Positions 29,611-41,212 are shown, numbered from the stretch's first letter. The stretch is 64,000 nucleotides of DNA from Nemania diffusa (GCA_038501195.1 JBBPUQ010000012.1:1-64000), one strand, 5' to 3'. Notes: generated by a model not told the origin, from the letters alone. Program-made: numbers and translations.

Positions 29611-32600
29611 CGTTGATTTACACAATAAATTAAGCTAAACTAAACTAATTACTTTATCAAATACAAACACTTGTTACGTACGTTTATTACAAATTACCAC
29701 ACAATTTTAGTTTAAGCTTACCTTTTGCAACTATTGGGCGACCTATAATGAGAGCTTTTTACAACATACCGAAGACTCCTAAACCTTAAATAAATTTACT
29801 AATATAAACATAAACATAAATAATTATTATTTAATAATTCTTAGATTATTCATTCCTGATTTTATATCTTTAATCTTAGATAAACCTTCAAGAGTTAAAT
29901 GTTGCTTATCTTGCATTAAGTTTGCAACTTCTTTAAACCCTAAAAAATCTAAGGATTTCATACCACCAATAGAATGACTTTCAAAAAAAGGTATAATTTT
30001 TTCAACTATGTCAGGTAAATTAGAAACAATAAATTCACCGTGTTCTTTACCATATACATATTCATAACGACCACAATTTAGATAATTAGTTAAACTAGTT
30101 AATAATTCTGCATCACGGGTGTGTTGAGTTATTTTAAACATTAAACGTATACCTGGTTTACTAGCAGGGCCACGACAAAATACTAACAATAAAGCTACCA
30201 TCTCCAGAAGTAAACCCTGCCACTCAATGGGGGTCTTTAACCTGTATATCTGATACAAGCGGTCTTAAGACGGGTCTAGCATCAGGAAATGTTGTTCTCA
30301 ATTCTTCCGGTAAACCTAAATTCATAGAAGCTCTAACTCCAACAATTTTTCTTAGACCTTCAGCAGTTAGATGTTCTTTAGCACTAATTTTATATAATGC
30401 CTTTTTAAATAATCCGCTTGTTTCTGTGTAATTAAAGGATACTTGTCAAAATGAGCAAGAATTACTTTTAAGTCTTTAGATGATGTAACACAGTACTGTA
30501 ACGAGGTTTCACCGTGCTTTTTAATAATACCTACTCCAAAATAATCTTGTAGTTGATTTAATAAATCTAGATATTTATTGTGTAAAGTAATTTTAAAAAT
30601 CAATTGGACTTGATAACCTGTTTTATATTTATTATTTTTAGAAAGACCGTCCCGCCCGTAAGTGCGGGATGGTATTTCACCCCCCCCACGTAAGGGGGGG
30701 GGGGCGAAAGACCTAAAGCAAAACTACCTTCAGCATCAGTGAACCCCGTGACGAATCAAGGGTTTGGTTTAATTTTTTATGTGAAAGAGAACTATCAGAA
30801 TTTAAGTTAGATTGAGTACTTTCAAAATTTTGTGTGTAATTTGTAATAGTTGAAGTATGAAACAATAATGAATCTAACTTCAGTAACGCTAAAAGCCTGC
30901 GAGATAAAAAAACCAATACTAAAAGAGTAGACATAAATTTTCTTAATAAAACATTTAAATCTACTCAGAGATTAATTAGTTTAAGTTTAACGTTCACATA
31001 ATTAATGTGTTTTCTTTAATTTTGGGTTACTTCAATTCATACCGGCTAACCGGCAATTCTGATAATCTTTTATAATTTTCGAAGTAAATTCATATTTGAT
31101 TTTATAGATTGTATTTTAGATAAGCCTTGTTCAGTTAAATGTTCTTTATTAAACATTAGATTCGCTATTCGCTAAAATCACCAAAATCTAAGGCTTTAAC
31201 TCCTTTAATAGGATATTTATCAAATAATGGAATTATTTTTTCAAATATATCTTTAAAACTTACTACTACAAAATATACAGCGGATTGCTTCAACTTTAAT
31301 TCTATTTTACCGCACCCTAGTCTAGATATTAACATTTCCATTAGTTCAGTATCTCTACTATGTTGAACAATATGGAATTTTAGTACTACAGCTTTACCTA
31401 ATTTAGTTGTAGAGGAGTTACGTATAGAAATATGAAAACATCCATCACCACTAGCTAAACCTGCGATTCAATTAGGATCTATAATACTTTTATTTAAAAG
31501 TGGGGGTAGCGGTCTAGATATAGGTTTTATATTAGGAAAATTTAATTCCAATTCATCGGATAAACCTAAATTTATAGAAGCTTTTATAGAAAGAACTTTT
31601 ATAAATCCTTCTTTATTTAAATGTTGTTTACTTTTAATTAATGAAATTGCATCTTTAAAAAGTATATAATCAGATCATTTTAGACTTAATAATGGATATT
31701 TATCAAAATGAGTTATAATTATTTCTAAATCTTTTAAAGATTTAACTGTATATTGTAAAGTAGTATTTCCATGCTCTGTGATTTTACCTACCCCTAAATA
31801 ATCTTGAACTTGAGATAGTAAATAGAAATCTTTTTTATGTAAAGTAATTTTAAAAATAGCTTGGATTTGATAACCTAATTTATATTTATCACTTTTAAAA
31901 AAACCTAATGTAAAACATCCTTCTGCATCTACTAATCCTGTAATAAATCCAGGATTTAAAGTAGTGCGCACACTACTAATTGTATGTATGTATCTTTTAA
32001 ACATACTACTTCGAATTATACTATTATAAGAATGAGAATGAATTTTTCACCCAAAAACTGGTTTCCCAGCGACTAGAGTACACCTTACGAAATCTAAAAT
32101 TCTAGAATTCGAAGAACCATCTACTCGTTGCTCTTTTACACCTAGGATATCTATACCATATTTACATACGGCTTTAAACATAGGGTGACTTAGAACCGCG
32201 ATCACCCATATATCTGCAGCTTCCGGCCGCTTTTCATCCACCAAATAACGGTAAATGAAAACTAGTGATCTTACCATACCCTGAGACATTAATCAGGCCA
32301 GAAATAAAGTTTCCCTCATATCCTTGGTTACTAGAGCTTTAGGGCTTCCCCGGTGTTTGGCTCTTTTACACTTAAGGTTAAATGTATATAAAAATAAATA
32401 AAAACTAGCTTTTACTTTATTACTAGATCCGAATAAACCTATCAATAAAAATAAAGGGGGTAATATACTTTCAAAAAAGATATAAAATAATAAAATATCT
32501 AATACTAAAAAGACAGCTAACAATAATGTTTCTAATAATAACATTATTATTAAATAAGATTTTACATTTTCAATTATGGAATTTCAATTAGATAATATAG

Positions 32601-32892
32601 CTATAGGCAATATTAAAGTAGTTAATATTATAAAGTATATAGATATTCCATCTACTCCTAGATAAACATCGAATAAATTCATATCATAAGGCTCTTGAAC
32701 AAATTGGAACTGATTGCTACTAAAATCAAATAATATAAAGATTACTAAAGATAAAATTAAATTTAAGAGAGATGTTACAAAAACAGTTATTTTGTAAGAT
32801 CTTAATTTATCTTGGGTATCTTCATAAGATATATTACTAGAGATAAAAAATATACCTAAAAGAGGTATTAATAATAAAGATCATAACAACAT
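27482..32892 (-). CDS. nad4: NADH dehydrogenase subunit 4 with long in-frame C-terminal extension
   Basis: Two exons join to a single frame of about 879 codons. Residues 1 to about 486 are ordinary NAD4, a proton-pumping membrane subunit of complex I. It starts MLLWSLLLIPLLGIFF, has YLFLYTLLGSLFLLLS across the splice, KAHVESPLGGSVVLAAIVLK, and ends LGIYPSIILDGLHYNVSNLI. No stop follows. The frame continues about 390 codons: RYYSSEPSK, three to four membrane helices, ILEEMFSEHLPQHIMAM, a PGSSQ-rich low-complexity stretch, two copies of a DNKRR..SSDVEMDEPNSKRV unit, and a charged helical end with INDQHSIEQDNDDPNEE. Normal NAD4 stops near residue 490, so the rest is a fusion. It ends TAA at 27,482. 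Confidence 0.88.
29827..30934 (-). pseudogene. LAGLIDADG endonuclease 2 in nad4 intron, interrupted by a GC cluster
   Basis: The first motif region reads [15 protein letters not shown] and is then split by a GC-rich palindromic insertion (30,648-30,718). The frame resumes KYKTGYQVQLIFKITLHN. It shifts again near 30,405 and 30,190 and ends IKDIKSGMNNLRIIK. The second motif is WVAGFTSGDGSF. The gene is most likely dead. Confidence 0.7.
30648..30718. repeat. GC-rich cluster inserted in endonuclease 2
   Basis: Two hairpins: CCGTCCCGCCCGTAAGTGCG followed by GGATGG, then CCCCCCCCACGT and ACGTAAGGGGGGGGG around a short loop. It splits an otherwise recognisable LAGLIDADG domain, so the insertion is more recent than the gene. 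Confidence 0.8.
31070..32289 (-). CDS. LAGLIDADG endonuclease 1 in nad4 intron
   Basis: It opens inside the core ([19 protein letters not shown]), then MFKRYIHTISSVRTTLNPGF. The first motif is FITGLVDAEGCF and the second WIAGLASGDGCF. A single-base slip near 31,170 separates DFGDFS from the last RIANLMFNKEHLTEQ and SNMNLLRKL part. It is otherwise well preserved; the last residues are not catalytic. Confidence 0.75.
32382..32892 (-). CDS. nad4: nad4 exon 1
   Basis: 170 codons plus one base, ending TATACAT|. The exon contains QEPYDMNLFDVYLGVDGISI and FYIFFESILPPLFLLIGLFG. No frame errors seen. Confidence 0.92.
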
Positions 32893-33053
32893 TTACTATT
32901 TAAAAATAATACAAAAAAACTTCCCATAAAATTAAATTATAATTACATCATAAATAAACAATTACATGATTAGACTAAAAAAAAAAAAAGTACAAAAGCC
33001 TTATTTTTTTTCTTAATACTTTAATATTAGAAATATCCAAAAAAGGAAAATCT

Positions 33054-33521
33054 TTAAAATAAATCTAAATTAACAGGGAATATATCAAAACTATATAAAA
33101 TACAAGGTACTAATATTATAAAGGCAAACACTATAGGTAATAAAACTGTTCAACAAAAGGACATTAATTGATCAAAACGTATTCTAGGGAAAGAAGCTCT
33201 GGCTCAAATAAAAGTAAATATCATCATAGAACTTTTTAATCCTAAACTAAACCCATATATTAATCCCTCTAAAGCAGGAGTACTCATTATATCTTCTAAA
33301 AGACCATCCAATACAAGAACTCAATCTATAAGAAAAATTTCTCAAACTATGAAATCTAAATATGTTAATAAATAAATAATATCTAATATTAAATAACCAC
33401 CTAAAAATAATAAACTAGTTAGTATACACATTAATACAATACTACCGTATTCAGCTAAAAAAAAGAACACAAAAACAACCGCAGCGTGTTCTGTCATAAA
33501 TCCACTAACTAATTCAGATTC
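33054..33521 (-). CDS. nad1: nad1 exon 5
   Basis: The exon runs [20 protein letters not shown] through [17 protein letters not shown] and [20 protein letters not shown] to [10 protein letters not shown]. Confidence 0.93.
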
Positions 33522-36500
33522 CACAACGAAACTAAACTTAATCTTGTATAGGTCTAAACCTATAAATATTTTTATAAACAAGATTATTATTTAAATATTT
33601 ACCTACCGTTACTTTAGAAATCTTTAAGTGTATAGCCAAATCTACATTATTCATAAATTTTCATTTTAAATTTCCTTCTAAGTCAAAAATACCTACACCT
33701 AAAGGATATTTATTTTGCTTTTCACTCATAATTTTTTTAGTTGATTCATTATGAGTTTTACCATACATAGGATTTAGTATACCTGGCTTACTAATCAAAG
33801 ATAAGGCTTCATCTGTATGAGTTTTACCGTACATAGGATGATTATCTTTATTTTCAAACCGTTTTATCATTTTTAATTTAGCTTCTTCAGTATGTTTATA
33901 ACCTAAGCTACTTGTAGCTGTAGCTTTAAAATTATAAAGATTTTTAAAATCAAATTTTAGTATATAACTAGTCTCTAAATCAGTTAAAGCTTTAGAACTT
34001 ATTATTTTACTTTCATAAGTAAAATATTCGTAAATATATATTTTGAATTTATTTAATCCATACTTTTCGATTCCTTTTTGTAAAGCAGTATTAGACTTCT
34101 TATTTCTTAAGTGTTCATTAAGTCTTAGATAAAGATCTTTAGCACTACCGATATATTGATTACTATTTACAGTATTATAAAAAGAATAAATACCTCCTTT
34201 ATTTGTTAATAATTTTCTATAAGATAAAATTAAATCACAACTTGTGTCATCATTTAAATCAATAATTAAAATAGGTGAAGGGTATTCTGGGTTTGGATTT
34301 TGACTTGAAGTAGAAAAATATACACGGCTAACCAATTTACATCTGTTAATAGATTTAACAGATAAATAGTTATTTAATTTGATTCTATCTAAATTTAATT
34401 TCTAAGGTTTATTAATCATCGGCTTACGTCGAAGGTTGGACTATATCATATTTAATAAAATGAAATGATCACGTCTAGTCTCTGAAGGTCTTAACAAAAG
34501 GTAAATTTAGTTAAATTCCCTGCTGATTACCCTAAACAGTAAAGGATTTTCCAGCAAATTGTGATCTTTAAAGAGGCCAAATCTATTAGTCAATAGCCTC
34601 TGCTAAATCAAAGGGAGGTCTATTAGTTTCTGCTATAGAACCTATAAAAAATATTATAAATATAGGGAATAAAGGTAATATAAATCAAACAGCTCTTTGT
34701 GATTCTACATTAACAGTTAGATTTAAACTACCTGTTAACATAATTACTAATAATAAAGCAGAACTTAATATTAGTTCATAACTAACTAACTGAGCAGTAC
34801 TTCTTAATGCAATATATATATAATTATATATATATTGGACCATATCTTTATCTAGACTTTTAATATTTGTGTGTATATATGACTATTTTATTTTATATCA
34901 CACTATTTTTTGTTTTTGTGCTGCGTGAACCAAGATGTCAGCGCCTAATTTTTTATTTTTTTTTCTTTTTAAATAACCCCAAATTAAATAAAAAAGCTTC
35001 GCGCTTCGCACCCACAATATATTTTGTGCGAAGCTTTTTTCTACCAAAGATGATAGAATTAGTGCTTCACATAAAAAATCAAATAATATAAGACTCCTCC
35101 TTCGGAGAAGCAGTACACGAGAGTGAAAATAGATATCATCTCTTATTACCGGTGCAGACGTAAAAATTTAGTTTCTAGCAAAATTTCTAAGCTCCTCTCG
35201 TAAAACCCCATTATTTATATAATTAGATGGATGTCGATTTGGATAGGTATATCTCAGATAATCTTTAAATCAAGTATGAGCTGAACCATTTAAATTCGTT
35301 ACACGATTCATTTTACGAGTGTAATTATATTTGTATTCAAATGCGTTAGCTATATTTTCAGCCATTATTCTAATCTCATTTGATTTATTAGGTAGATTAT
35401 TTTTATCATAAAACCTTACTTCTGAAGTACAATCAATAGACAAACGACCGTTTCTAACTTTAAAACCATCCCCGTCATAATTATGTGAGCGTCAAGGCTC
35501 TAAATAAGAAGAATTACTATTTTGATCGACAGATTGAGGAGGTTGATTTCCTTGAGGGGGTTGACTTGGACTTGATTCATTAAGGTTTCAAGGATTAAGA
35601 TTAGGATTATCCTGCGAAGCAGTCATATGTTGCGGAAATAGTTCATTTCCATCAAAAAACCCTTCTTCAATAACAGCTCTTATACCTAATCTAATTATTA
35701 TACCTAAAAATCCAGATAAAAGATATATATAAATATCTTGAGGATTATTTATATATAAAATATTTTCTAAAATTCATACAGGTAAACCAGAATATCTAAT
35801 TAGAGCCACAAAAAATAAACTAAAGACAGCTACAGTTATATTCACCAAAGTGAAATGTTTAAAGATTCTTTTGATTCTTTTCATTTTTCTTAACTTACCT
35901 TCGTAAAGGATAACACGAGACTTCGTCAAGAATAACAGACGAGAGTTCGCAGTACTCGGACTCGAACCGAGAATTTGGAGGTTGAAGCTCCCTATATTCC
36001 AATCCATTTGTATTATACTCTTAAAAAAGCATATTCAAACTTCTATGCTAAGAACAATAGCAAATATCAAGCATAAGACAAAACAGCTCTATTTGCAAAG
36101 AAGTAAAAAAAATTAATTTAGCAGGTCCAATAATCATATATACACACACTAAATTTTATTGTTCATATTTTTCATTTTATATTGAAAATATCTCAGCTTT
36201 TAGCCAATAAAGGTTTATCTTCATTTAAAGCTTTATGGGCTCCAAGATCTTTTAACTCATAACATCTAGGTATTAAATGTAATCTGTTTTTTTTTAAAGA
36301 TCTTGAAGGGTACTGCTTAAAATAAGATATAAGGTTTAAAATACCTTCTTTATTGGTAATATCTCATTTATACCTATTAGATGTTTTATCAATATAGATT
36401 GAACCACCATATATATCAAGTATAGGTTGTAAAATTCCACTAGTTTTTTGAGTTAAATAAATAGCTAATTGTCCATTATTACTATTCAAAGTTACACAAC

Positions 36501-39500
36501 CATCTGCATCAAAAAAACCTGATAATCAACCATTATTATATGTTAATTTATTAGGATAAATAAGAGTAATATCATACTTTAAACAAATTTTATTTAATTG
36601 TATTAATCTATAAGAGTTTCTAATTCCTCCGTTTACATCATTAACTAAAGCTAAAAAACCTTTTTATGACGTAAACAATATCTTAATGCTCTTTGACCTG
36701 TTACAAGTTTTATAGATCCACCGTACACATTTTTAATAATGTGTAAGGCATGTTCATCTCTTATATCTAAGATAATTTCTAGGCTAGCATATCCTTTTTT
36801 AGTTAAATAAAAACTACCACCACCATCGATCAAACCAGCTAATCATTGATTAAATTTTTCATCTTTACTTTTTGGAGATTTAGGGTGATTTACTTTGGCT
36901 CTACTATAAAATCTACAACCTTTATATGGAAAGTTAGATAACAAACGTATGGCCTCTGAAGTTCCTACTAACGAGTTAGACGTTTTGGTTACTTGCGGAT
37001 TATTCATCTTTAATAGAGTTTTTACTTTAGAGCCCCAAACTTCGTACTTCGTACTTCGAAGTACGAAGTAGGGAGTTACACCATTACATAAAATGTAATT
37101 TAATAAAGTACCTATTATAGCAAGCAATTTTTTTTGCTTTCTGAACTTCCCGCTTATAGTTTGTTTTAAATAAAGATTCACATCCTTATTGGGCCATTTT
37201 GACCCTAAAAAAGCATATTTACTATTAGCACTTCCAATGCTGTTACCGTGAAGTTGTTTCTACTTTACATCCAACTTTTACAAGCTGGTTCAGACTATGT
37301 CTTAATCTTAAGTTATTTTCTTAAGACGGCTTAAATGCGTTAATGTAAAAAAAATAATATGAAACTAATGACTTATATAATATTTTTATATATAAAAGAA
37401 TTTTAAGAATAAATGTACGAATGGTAATTTAAATAGGTGTACTATATATAAATAATCCTTTATACTCTTTACCTGAATCCAAATATTCATTAACTTTGTT
37501 ATTATGTATATGTAATTCACGTGCAGCTTCTTTTTTAGTTTTAAAAGGTTGATTTAGTAATAAATTTAATTTCCCTTTTTCATCTAATTTATAAGCCCAA
37601 ACTTTTGTACGAATATTATAAAAGTTTTTATCAAGTTTTAATAATTCTATTTTTAAATCTGAATTAATTTCTTTTTTAAATAGATAAACAAGCATATTAT
37701 TTTGTTTTGTAAAATTTTCCGTATCTAAATTACGGCTAATTGTTTTATAATTTACATTAAAATAATCAGCTGCAACTGATATACTAGAAAAAGGTTCATT
37801 ATTTATTAAGTCTAAAGTTTTAGCATCATATGCTCATACTTTCACTTTATTACCGGCTCCGCAGCCCAGCTCGCTCTAGCGAGCGAAGGGCTAAATTAAT
37901 TGATTCTGAAATTTCTTTTAAATCTTTTATTTCTATACCTTCAAGCGGCCTACTAAATAAATAAGTTCCTTTAACTCCTTCTGGTTTTTTAGTATCTATA
38001 AAATAATTAATAACATCTCGACTAATACCTAAATGATTAGCTAATTGAGTTTTAGATTCAAATGGACTACCTTTCAATAAAGTTAAAGTTTTAGCGTCAT
38101 AAGCTCATACTTTTATAGCAATATTACTATATATTTTTACATCCTTTAAATTATTTTTAATTTGATTCAATGTAGAATTAAAATCTACTATAGCTTTAGT
38201 ATAATATAATCTTCCTCTAAAAGGTACATTAGTATCTCTAAATAATAATATAGTATTATAAGCAATTTTTTCAATTTTACTTGCTTCAGCTATACTATTA
38301 TACTTATCAAATATAGAATTTATACCTTGATCTTCATTAAAAGAATATACAAATATTGTAACTGGTTTATTACTTTTTTGTGTGTGGTCATTTGAGCAAG
38401 AATCTGTAGATTTTAAATTAATTAATTTAGTTGTTAAACTTGTATAAATAGCAGATTCAGAGTAAGAAGATGAAAAAGTTGTATTTAATATAGGTAAAAA
38501 TTTTTGAAGGTAATAATTTTCTCTTTTACCTTGTTCAACAATATCCGGAGAACAAGTTTCTATAATGGAAAATTTAAAATGTTCTAAACCAATTAAATTT
38601 AAAAAAACATGAAATTTACTTTTACTTTCAGCTTTAATATGATTATTCATTCTTCTTTTTATAAGAGTAGTTCTACCTATATAATAAATAAGAGGATTAT
38701 GTATATATTCTATAATATATATTCCACCTTTAGATCCTCACTCTTTTAAAAACCCTGATCTTTCTTCAATGTCCCCTAAATTAAAAGTAGCTAAAATTAA
38801 ATTAGAATCGAAAGGTATCACTGGGGCTGCTCTATCTTTGAATAAATCTTTTATATATAGTGAATGCAAGATTTTTAAATCTTCATTTAATTCTAGGTTG
38901 ATATCCTGGATATCAACTTGTAAATTAAACTTAGAATTGTCCAAAAAAGTTGCTTTTGTAGAATAAAAATGTTTATATTTAACACTATTAAATAAAACAT
39001 TTAATTTAATAAATTTAGCCCTTCGTTCGCTTGCGAGCGAACTAGGCCTCTGAGCCGAAGGTTTACCTTTATAAAGGCTATTATTTAAATGAGTACATTT
39101 ATTTAATAAAGATTTGGCTGACATATACATAAATAAAATAAAAATGGTTATAAAATTAAGTCAGGCCATACTATTTCATACAATCATTGCAATTAAAAAC
39201 TGATACTTTACCACCATAATATGGATCCAGACCCTTGGTTTTGAACCTAGGTTAAGGAAAAAAAAAGACAGTAAGATTCCAATTACTTTAGATAGAGTAT
39301 TTGTTTTATTATGTACTCATCTCTTAGTCGTTGAACGTCCATATTTTATAAATAAAGTAATATAATATTTACAATTAAATAAAATAAGTTTCGCTTCAAG
39401 TTTACCATTTTTTAAGAACAAAAATGGTTGTTCTTGAAATTCAATTGGAGAAAAATCTTTTGTTCACACAAAAGAAGGACTAATTTTTATATGGAAAAAT

Positions 39501-41212
39501 CCGGCTAATAAAATCCCATAAGTAGCTAAAGCAGATACAGCCAACAAATATAATATAGCTAAATTAAAATCACTAATAGCTAAACCAGGTCCATACAAAA
39601 AATAAAATGCAATAATTAAAAATTTAAAAACTTCTTCCCCTATTCATACCCTTTTGAATTTCTTTTATTTTTATAATATTTTCTTCTAATTTATGTTCTC
39701 TTTTTTTTACTATTTCCGAAACTAAGCATCAATCTTTAAAATCTCAAGATTTTACACCTAATATTGGATTATTATTAAAAAAAGGTATTATAATTTCAGT
39801 AATATCAGAAAACTTAGTAACTTTAAAATCCATCGTGTTTTCTTTTTTTCTTAAATAACAATACCCACAATTCAAATAATCTTTAATTGCAATTAATAAT
39901 ACCTCATCTTTTTCATGCTGAGTTATTTTAAATAGAAGAGACTTATAAATACCATTATCTAAAGAAACCGAGAAATTACCTTCACCTGATGTAAATCCAG
40001 ATATTCACTGTGGATTTGGAATTACGCAAGGTTCTCTTAAAGGACGGGCAACTGGAACAGTTTCAGGAAACATTAATTGTAATTCTTTTGATAAACCGAA
40101 ATTTAAAGTTGCTTTTAAATTAATAATTCTTTGTAAACCTTCAGTAGTCAAATGTTCTTTTAATTCGATAATAGAAACAATTTGTTTAAATAACAGATAA
40201 TCTCCTTTTTTTCTAGAAATTAAAGGATACTTATCAAAAAATTTAATTAATTCTATTATCTCTTTCAATTTTCTGACTCTAAAATTACATGTAGATTGGC
40301 TATTATCTACAGTACCAATATTACCTAAACTATGTTGAATTCCTAATAAAACAGGAAAATCTTTAACATGGAGTTTAATTTGGAAAACGGGTTGAATTTC
40401 TCAACCTGCTTTATATTTAGGTTTTTTTGTCATATTACACATAAAACTACCCTCAGCGTCGGTAAACCCTGTTATAAATCAAGGATCTACTTGTGCTGCG
40501 TGTGAAACGGAGTCTTCGTCGATTTTATTTTTTAATGTTGAATAATTACGACGAGAATTAACTTTTAAAGAATTAGAGTTGCGAACAACCCTTACAATTA
40601 ATGGTGAATCGTAGTCATCTTTAGCATACAATTTAACGAGAACTTATTTCTAAGCTACTAGAGCACACCTTAAATATTTACAATAATACTATAAATACCT
40701 ATAGCCGTCTGCTCGTTGCTCTTTTACAGTATTATAAATATTTAATACTGACTTAGATCCGCGATTGTCCATTTCTTAGAGCTTAACCCTCTAATCATCT
40801 TATAACTTATTACTATACCTGAATAATTACTTAAGCCGCTTAAGTACTTTCGTACTTAGTTTAGTATTATAAGCTTTAGGAGTTCCCCGGAGTTTGACTA
40901 TACCTCCCTATGGACATAAGGAATAACACCATACCCTAATAAAGCAAAAATTAAGGTTATAACGGGCCCTAAGAAAAACAGTACTATATTAGCTTGTGTT
41001 GGGGCTACATATTCTTTTAATAGAAGTTTTAGAGCATCTGCAAATGCTTGTAATAATCCAAAAAAACCTACTGCATTAGGACCCAATCTTCTTTGCATAC
41101 TAGCCATCGTTTTTCTTTCTGCTACAGTCACATATGCTACACTTAGTAGGGCAGGAACAATAACCAACAATACTTCAAGAATAGATATTAAAGTAGGAGG
41201 CATATAATACAT
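33054..41212 (-). CDS. nad1: NADH dehydrogenase subunit 1, whole gene span with four introns
   Basis: Five exons (294, 97, 33, 215 and 468 bases) join exactly to 368 residues plus stop with no frame error. NAD1 is the membrane subunit of complex I at the quinone-binding junction. Landmarks are [73 protein letters not shown] with the conserved NRPPFDL.E, and [13 protein letters not shown]. It ends IFPVNLDLF and TAA. The gene lies between cox1 and nad4. Confidence 0.93.
33522..34594 (-). mobile_element. group I (IB-like) intron 4 of nad1
   Basis: P7 strands TTCAGAGACTAGACG (about 34,471-34,485) and ATATGATATAGTCC (about 34,438-34,451), and Q-like GGTAATCAGCAGGGAATT (about 34,517-34,534). It ends GTTGTG before GAATCTG. 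Confidence 0.8.
33538..34335 (-). CDS. GIY-YIG endonuclease in nad1 intron 4
   Basis: The frame is intact with UGA as Trp. The start [20 protein letters not shown] has a cleavage-like motif. [20 protein letters not shown] holds the GIY...YIG pair, and [17 protein letters not shown] follows. Then [12 protein letters not shown] and two [12 protein letters not shown] repeats (NUMOD3) appear, and the helix-turn-helix end [19 protein letters not shown]. It stops 16 bases before the 3' splice site. Confidence 0.87.
34595..34809 (-). CDS. nad1: nad1 exon 4
   Basis: The exon encodes [20 protein letters not shown] through [10 protein letters not shown]. Confidence 0.92.
34860..35167. other. intron spacer with long hairpin
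   Basis: AAAAAGCTTCGCGCTTCGCA...TTTTGTGCGAAGCTTTTTT at about 34,991-35,040 is a strong inverted repeat. No gene seen. Confidence 0.6.
35168..35884 (-). CDS. ORF238, hypothetical membrane protein inside nad1 intron 3
   Basis: 238 codons with UGA as Trp, starting [16 protein letters not shown]. There are two hydrophobic segments, [15 protein letters not shown] and [20 protein letters not shown]. Then come [20 protein letters not shown], a Pro/Gln/Asn-rich stretch, and a polar C-terminus with [20 protein letters not shown] and GSAHTWFKDYLRY. The first 90 residues clearly align with the nad4 extension (HFTLLNIMVASISLF, YLLSGGFVIMVRLAFRGILE, LPQHIM). The ORF is not an endonuclease. It is a free ORF, while its relative is fused to NAD4, so the domain can move. 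Confidence 0.75.
35948..36022 (-). pseudogene. second tRNA-Trp copy with damaged acceptor stem
   Basis: The 5' acceptor, anticodon arm (CTTCAAC, UCA) and T-arm match trnW at 1,884-1,953. The 3' acceptor is interrupted: TACT is followed by GCGAACTCTC instead of CTT. The downstream flank shared with the first copy (CCTTCGTAAAGGATAACAC on the plus strand) is also present, so more than the tRNA was duplicated. Confidence 0.8.
36118..37201 (-). CDS. LAGLIDADG endonuclease fused to nad1 exon 3
   Basis: It reads on from exon 3 ([14 protein letters not shown]), through part of the core ([20 protein letters not shown]) and [13 protein letters not shown]. The first motif is [14 protein letters not shown], where a Gly replaces the usual catalytic acid; the second is [15 protein letters not shown] one-base slip near 36,651 (RHKKVF) breaks it. 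The second half is intact to 36,118. It is related to the enzymes at 61,466 and 58,150. The altered motif suggests weak or no cutting. Confidence 0.75.
37202..37234 (-). CDS. nad1: nad1 exon 3, 33-base mini-exon
   Basis: It encodes (W)[10 protein letters not shown]. The phases fit exons 2 and 4 exactly. A standard gene finder would miss it. Confidence 0.88.
37429..39130 (-). CDS. GIY-YIG endonuclease with repeated DNA-binding modules in nad1 intron 2, split by a GC palindrome
   Basis: It starts [20 protein letters not shown] with HFYSTKATF soon after. The nuclease core is [20 protein letters not shown], with [20 protein letters not shown]. At least four repeats of a VWAYDAKTL...F.S...LA..L.I....I type follow, the last near 37,429. 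A family-1 GC palindrome (37,856-37,893) brings a stop after RAGLRSR; the frame resumes beyond it as [20 protein letters not shown]. The first part may still encode a working nuclease with fewer repeats. Confidence 0.75.
37856..37893. repeat. GC palindrome family 1 inside an endonuclease gene
   Basis: CCGGCTCCGCAGCCCAGCTC then GCTCTAGCGAGCGAAGGG is nearly identical to 204-241. It interrupts a repeat-encoding frame. Confidence 0.8.
39018..39058. repeat. GC palindrome family 1, in frame within the same gene
   Basis: TTCGTTCGCTTGCGAGCGAA followed by a variant half. Here it is translated ([12 protein letters not shown]) and keeps the frame. Confidence 0.7.
39499..39595 (-). CDS. nad1: nad1 exon 2
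   Basis: The exon encodes [20 protein letters not shown] through YGILLAG and ends GGAT|. With exon 3 it restores a Trp (UGA) codon. Confidence 0.92.
39596..40918 (-). mobile_element. group I intron 1 of nad1
   Basis: The core lies at about 40,655-40,905 (AAACTCCGGGGAACTCC, GGACAATCGCGGATCTAAGT, AGAGCAACGAGCAGACGG, AAGGTGTGCTCTAGTAGC). It ends TTTTTTG before TATGGACC. Confidence 0.78.
39624..40640 (-). CDS. LAGLIDADG endonuclease in nad1 intron 1
   Basis: The open frame has no ATG near its start. It carries [17 protein letters not shown], then [13 protein letters not shown] and [12 protein letters not shown], and ends [12 protein letters not shown]. All internal stops are UGA, read as Trp. 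It is a standard double-motif enzyme and looks intact apart from the missing start. The core upstream is only partly translatable. Confidence 0.78.
40919..41212 (-). CDS. nad1: nad1 exon 1
   Basis: The exon runs from [20 protein letters not shown] to LLGYGVIP. The splice after CCT gives PY across the joint. Confidence 0.93.

Larger units (their letters stand above)
29611..32381 (-). mobile_element. group I intron of nad4 with two endonuclease genes
   Basis: The core lies at about 32,045-32,370 (AAACACCGGGGAAGCCC, GGGTGATCGCGGTTCTAAGT, AGAGCAACGAGTAGATGG, AAGGTGTACTCTAGTCGC). Only one exon junction is interrupted although two endonuclease genes are present, so a second element has probably inserted into the first. 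It ends CAACG before TATTAGG. Confidence 0.75.
34810..37201 (-). mobile_element. group I intron 3 of nad1 holding an endonuclease, a tRNA copy and ORF238
   Basis: The core has ATCCGCAAGTAACC, GGAACTTCAGAGGCCATACG (about 36,945-36,970) and, near the 3' end, AAAGATATGGTCC (about 34,838-34,850), with about 2 kb of cargo between them. It ends ATATTG before CATTAAGAAG. Confidence 0.78.
37235..39498 (-). mobile_element. group I intron 2 of nad1 with GIY-YIG gene
   Basis: The intron lies between GGCCGGAT and GAAGTGC and ends CATTG. The core is less recognisable than in its neighbours; CACCATAATATGGATCC at about 39,210 and the 37,255-37,330 region may be parts of it. Confidence 0.65.

Noticed and set aside
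34867..35091. Plus-strand frame of 74 codons
   Set aside because: It spans a strong hairpin in intron spacer and has no features of a protein.
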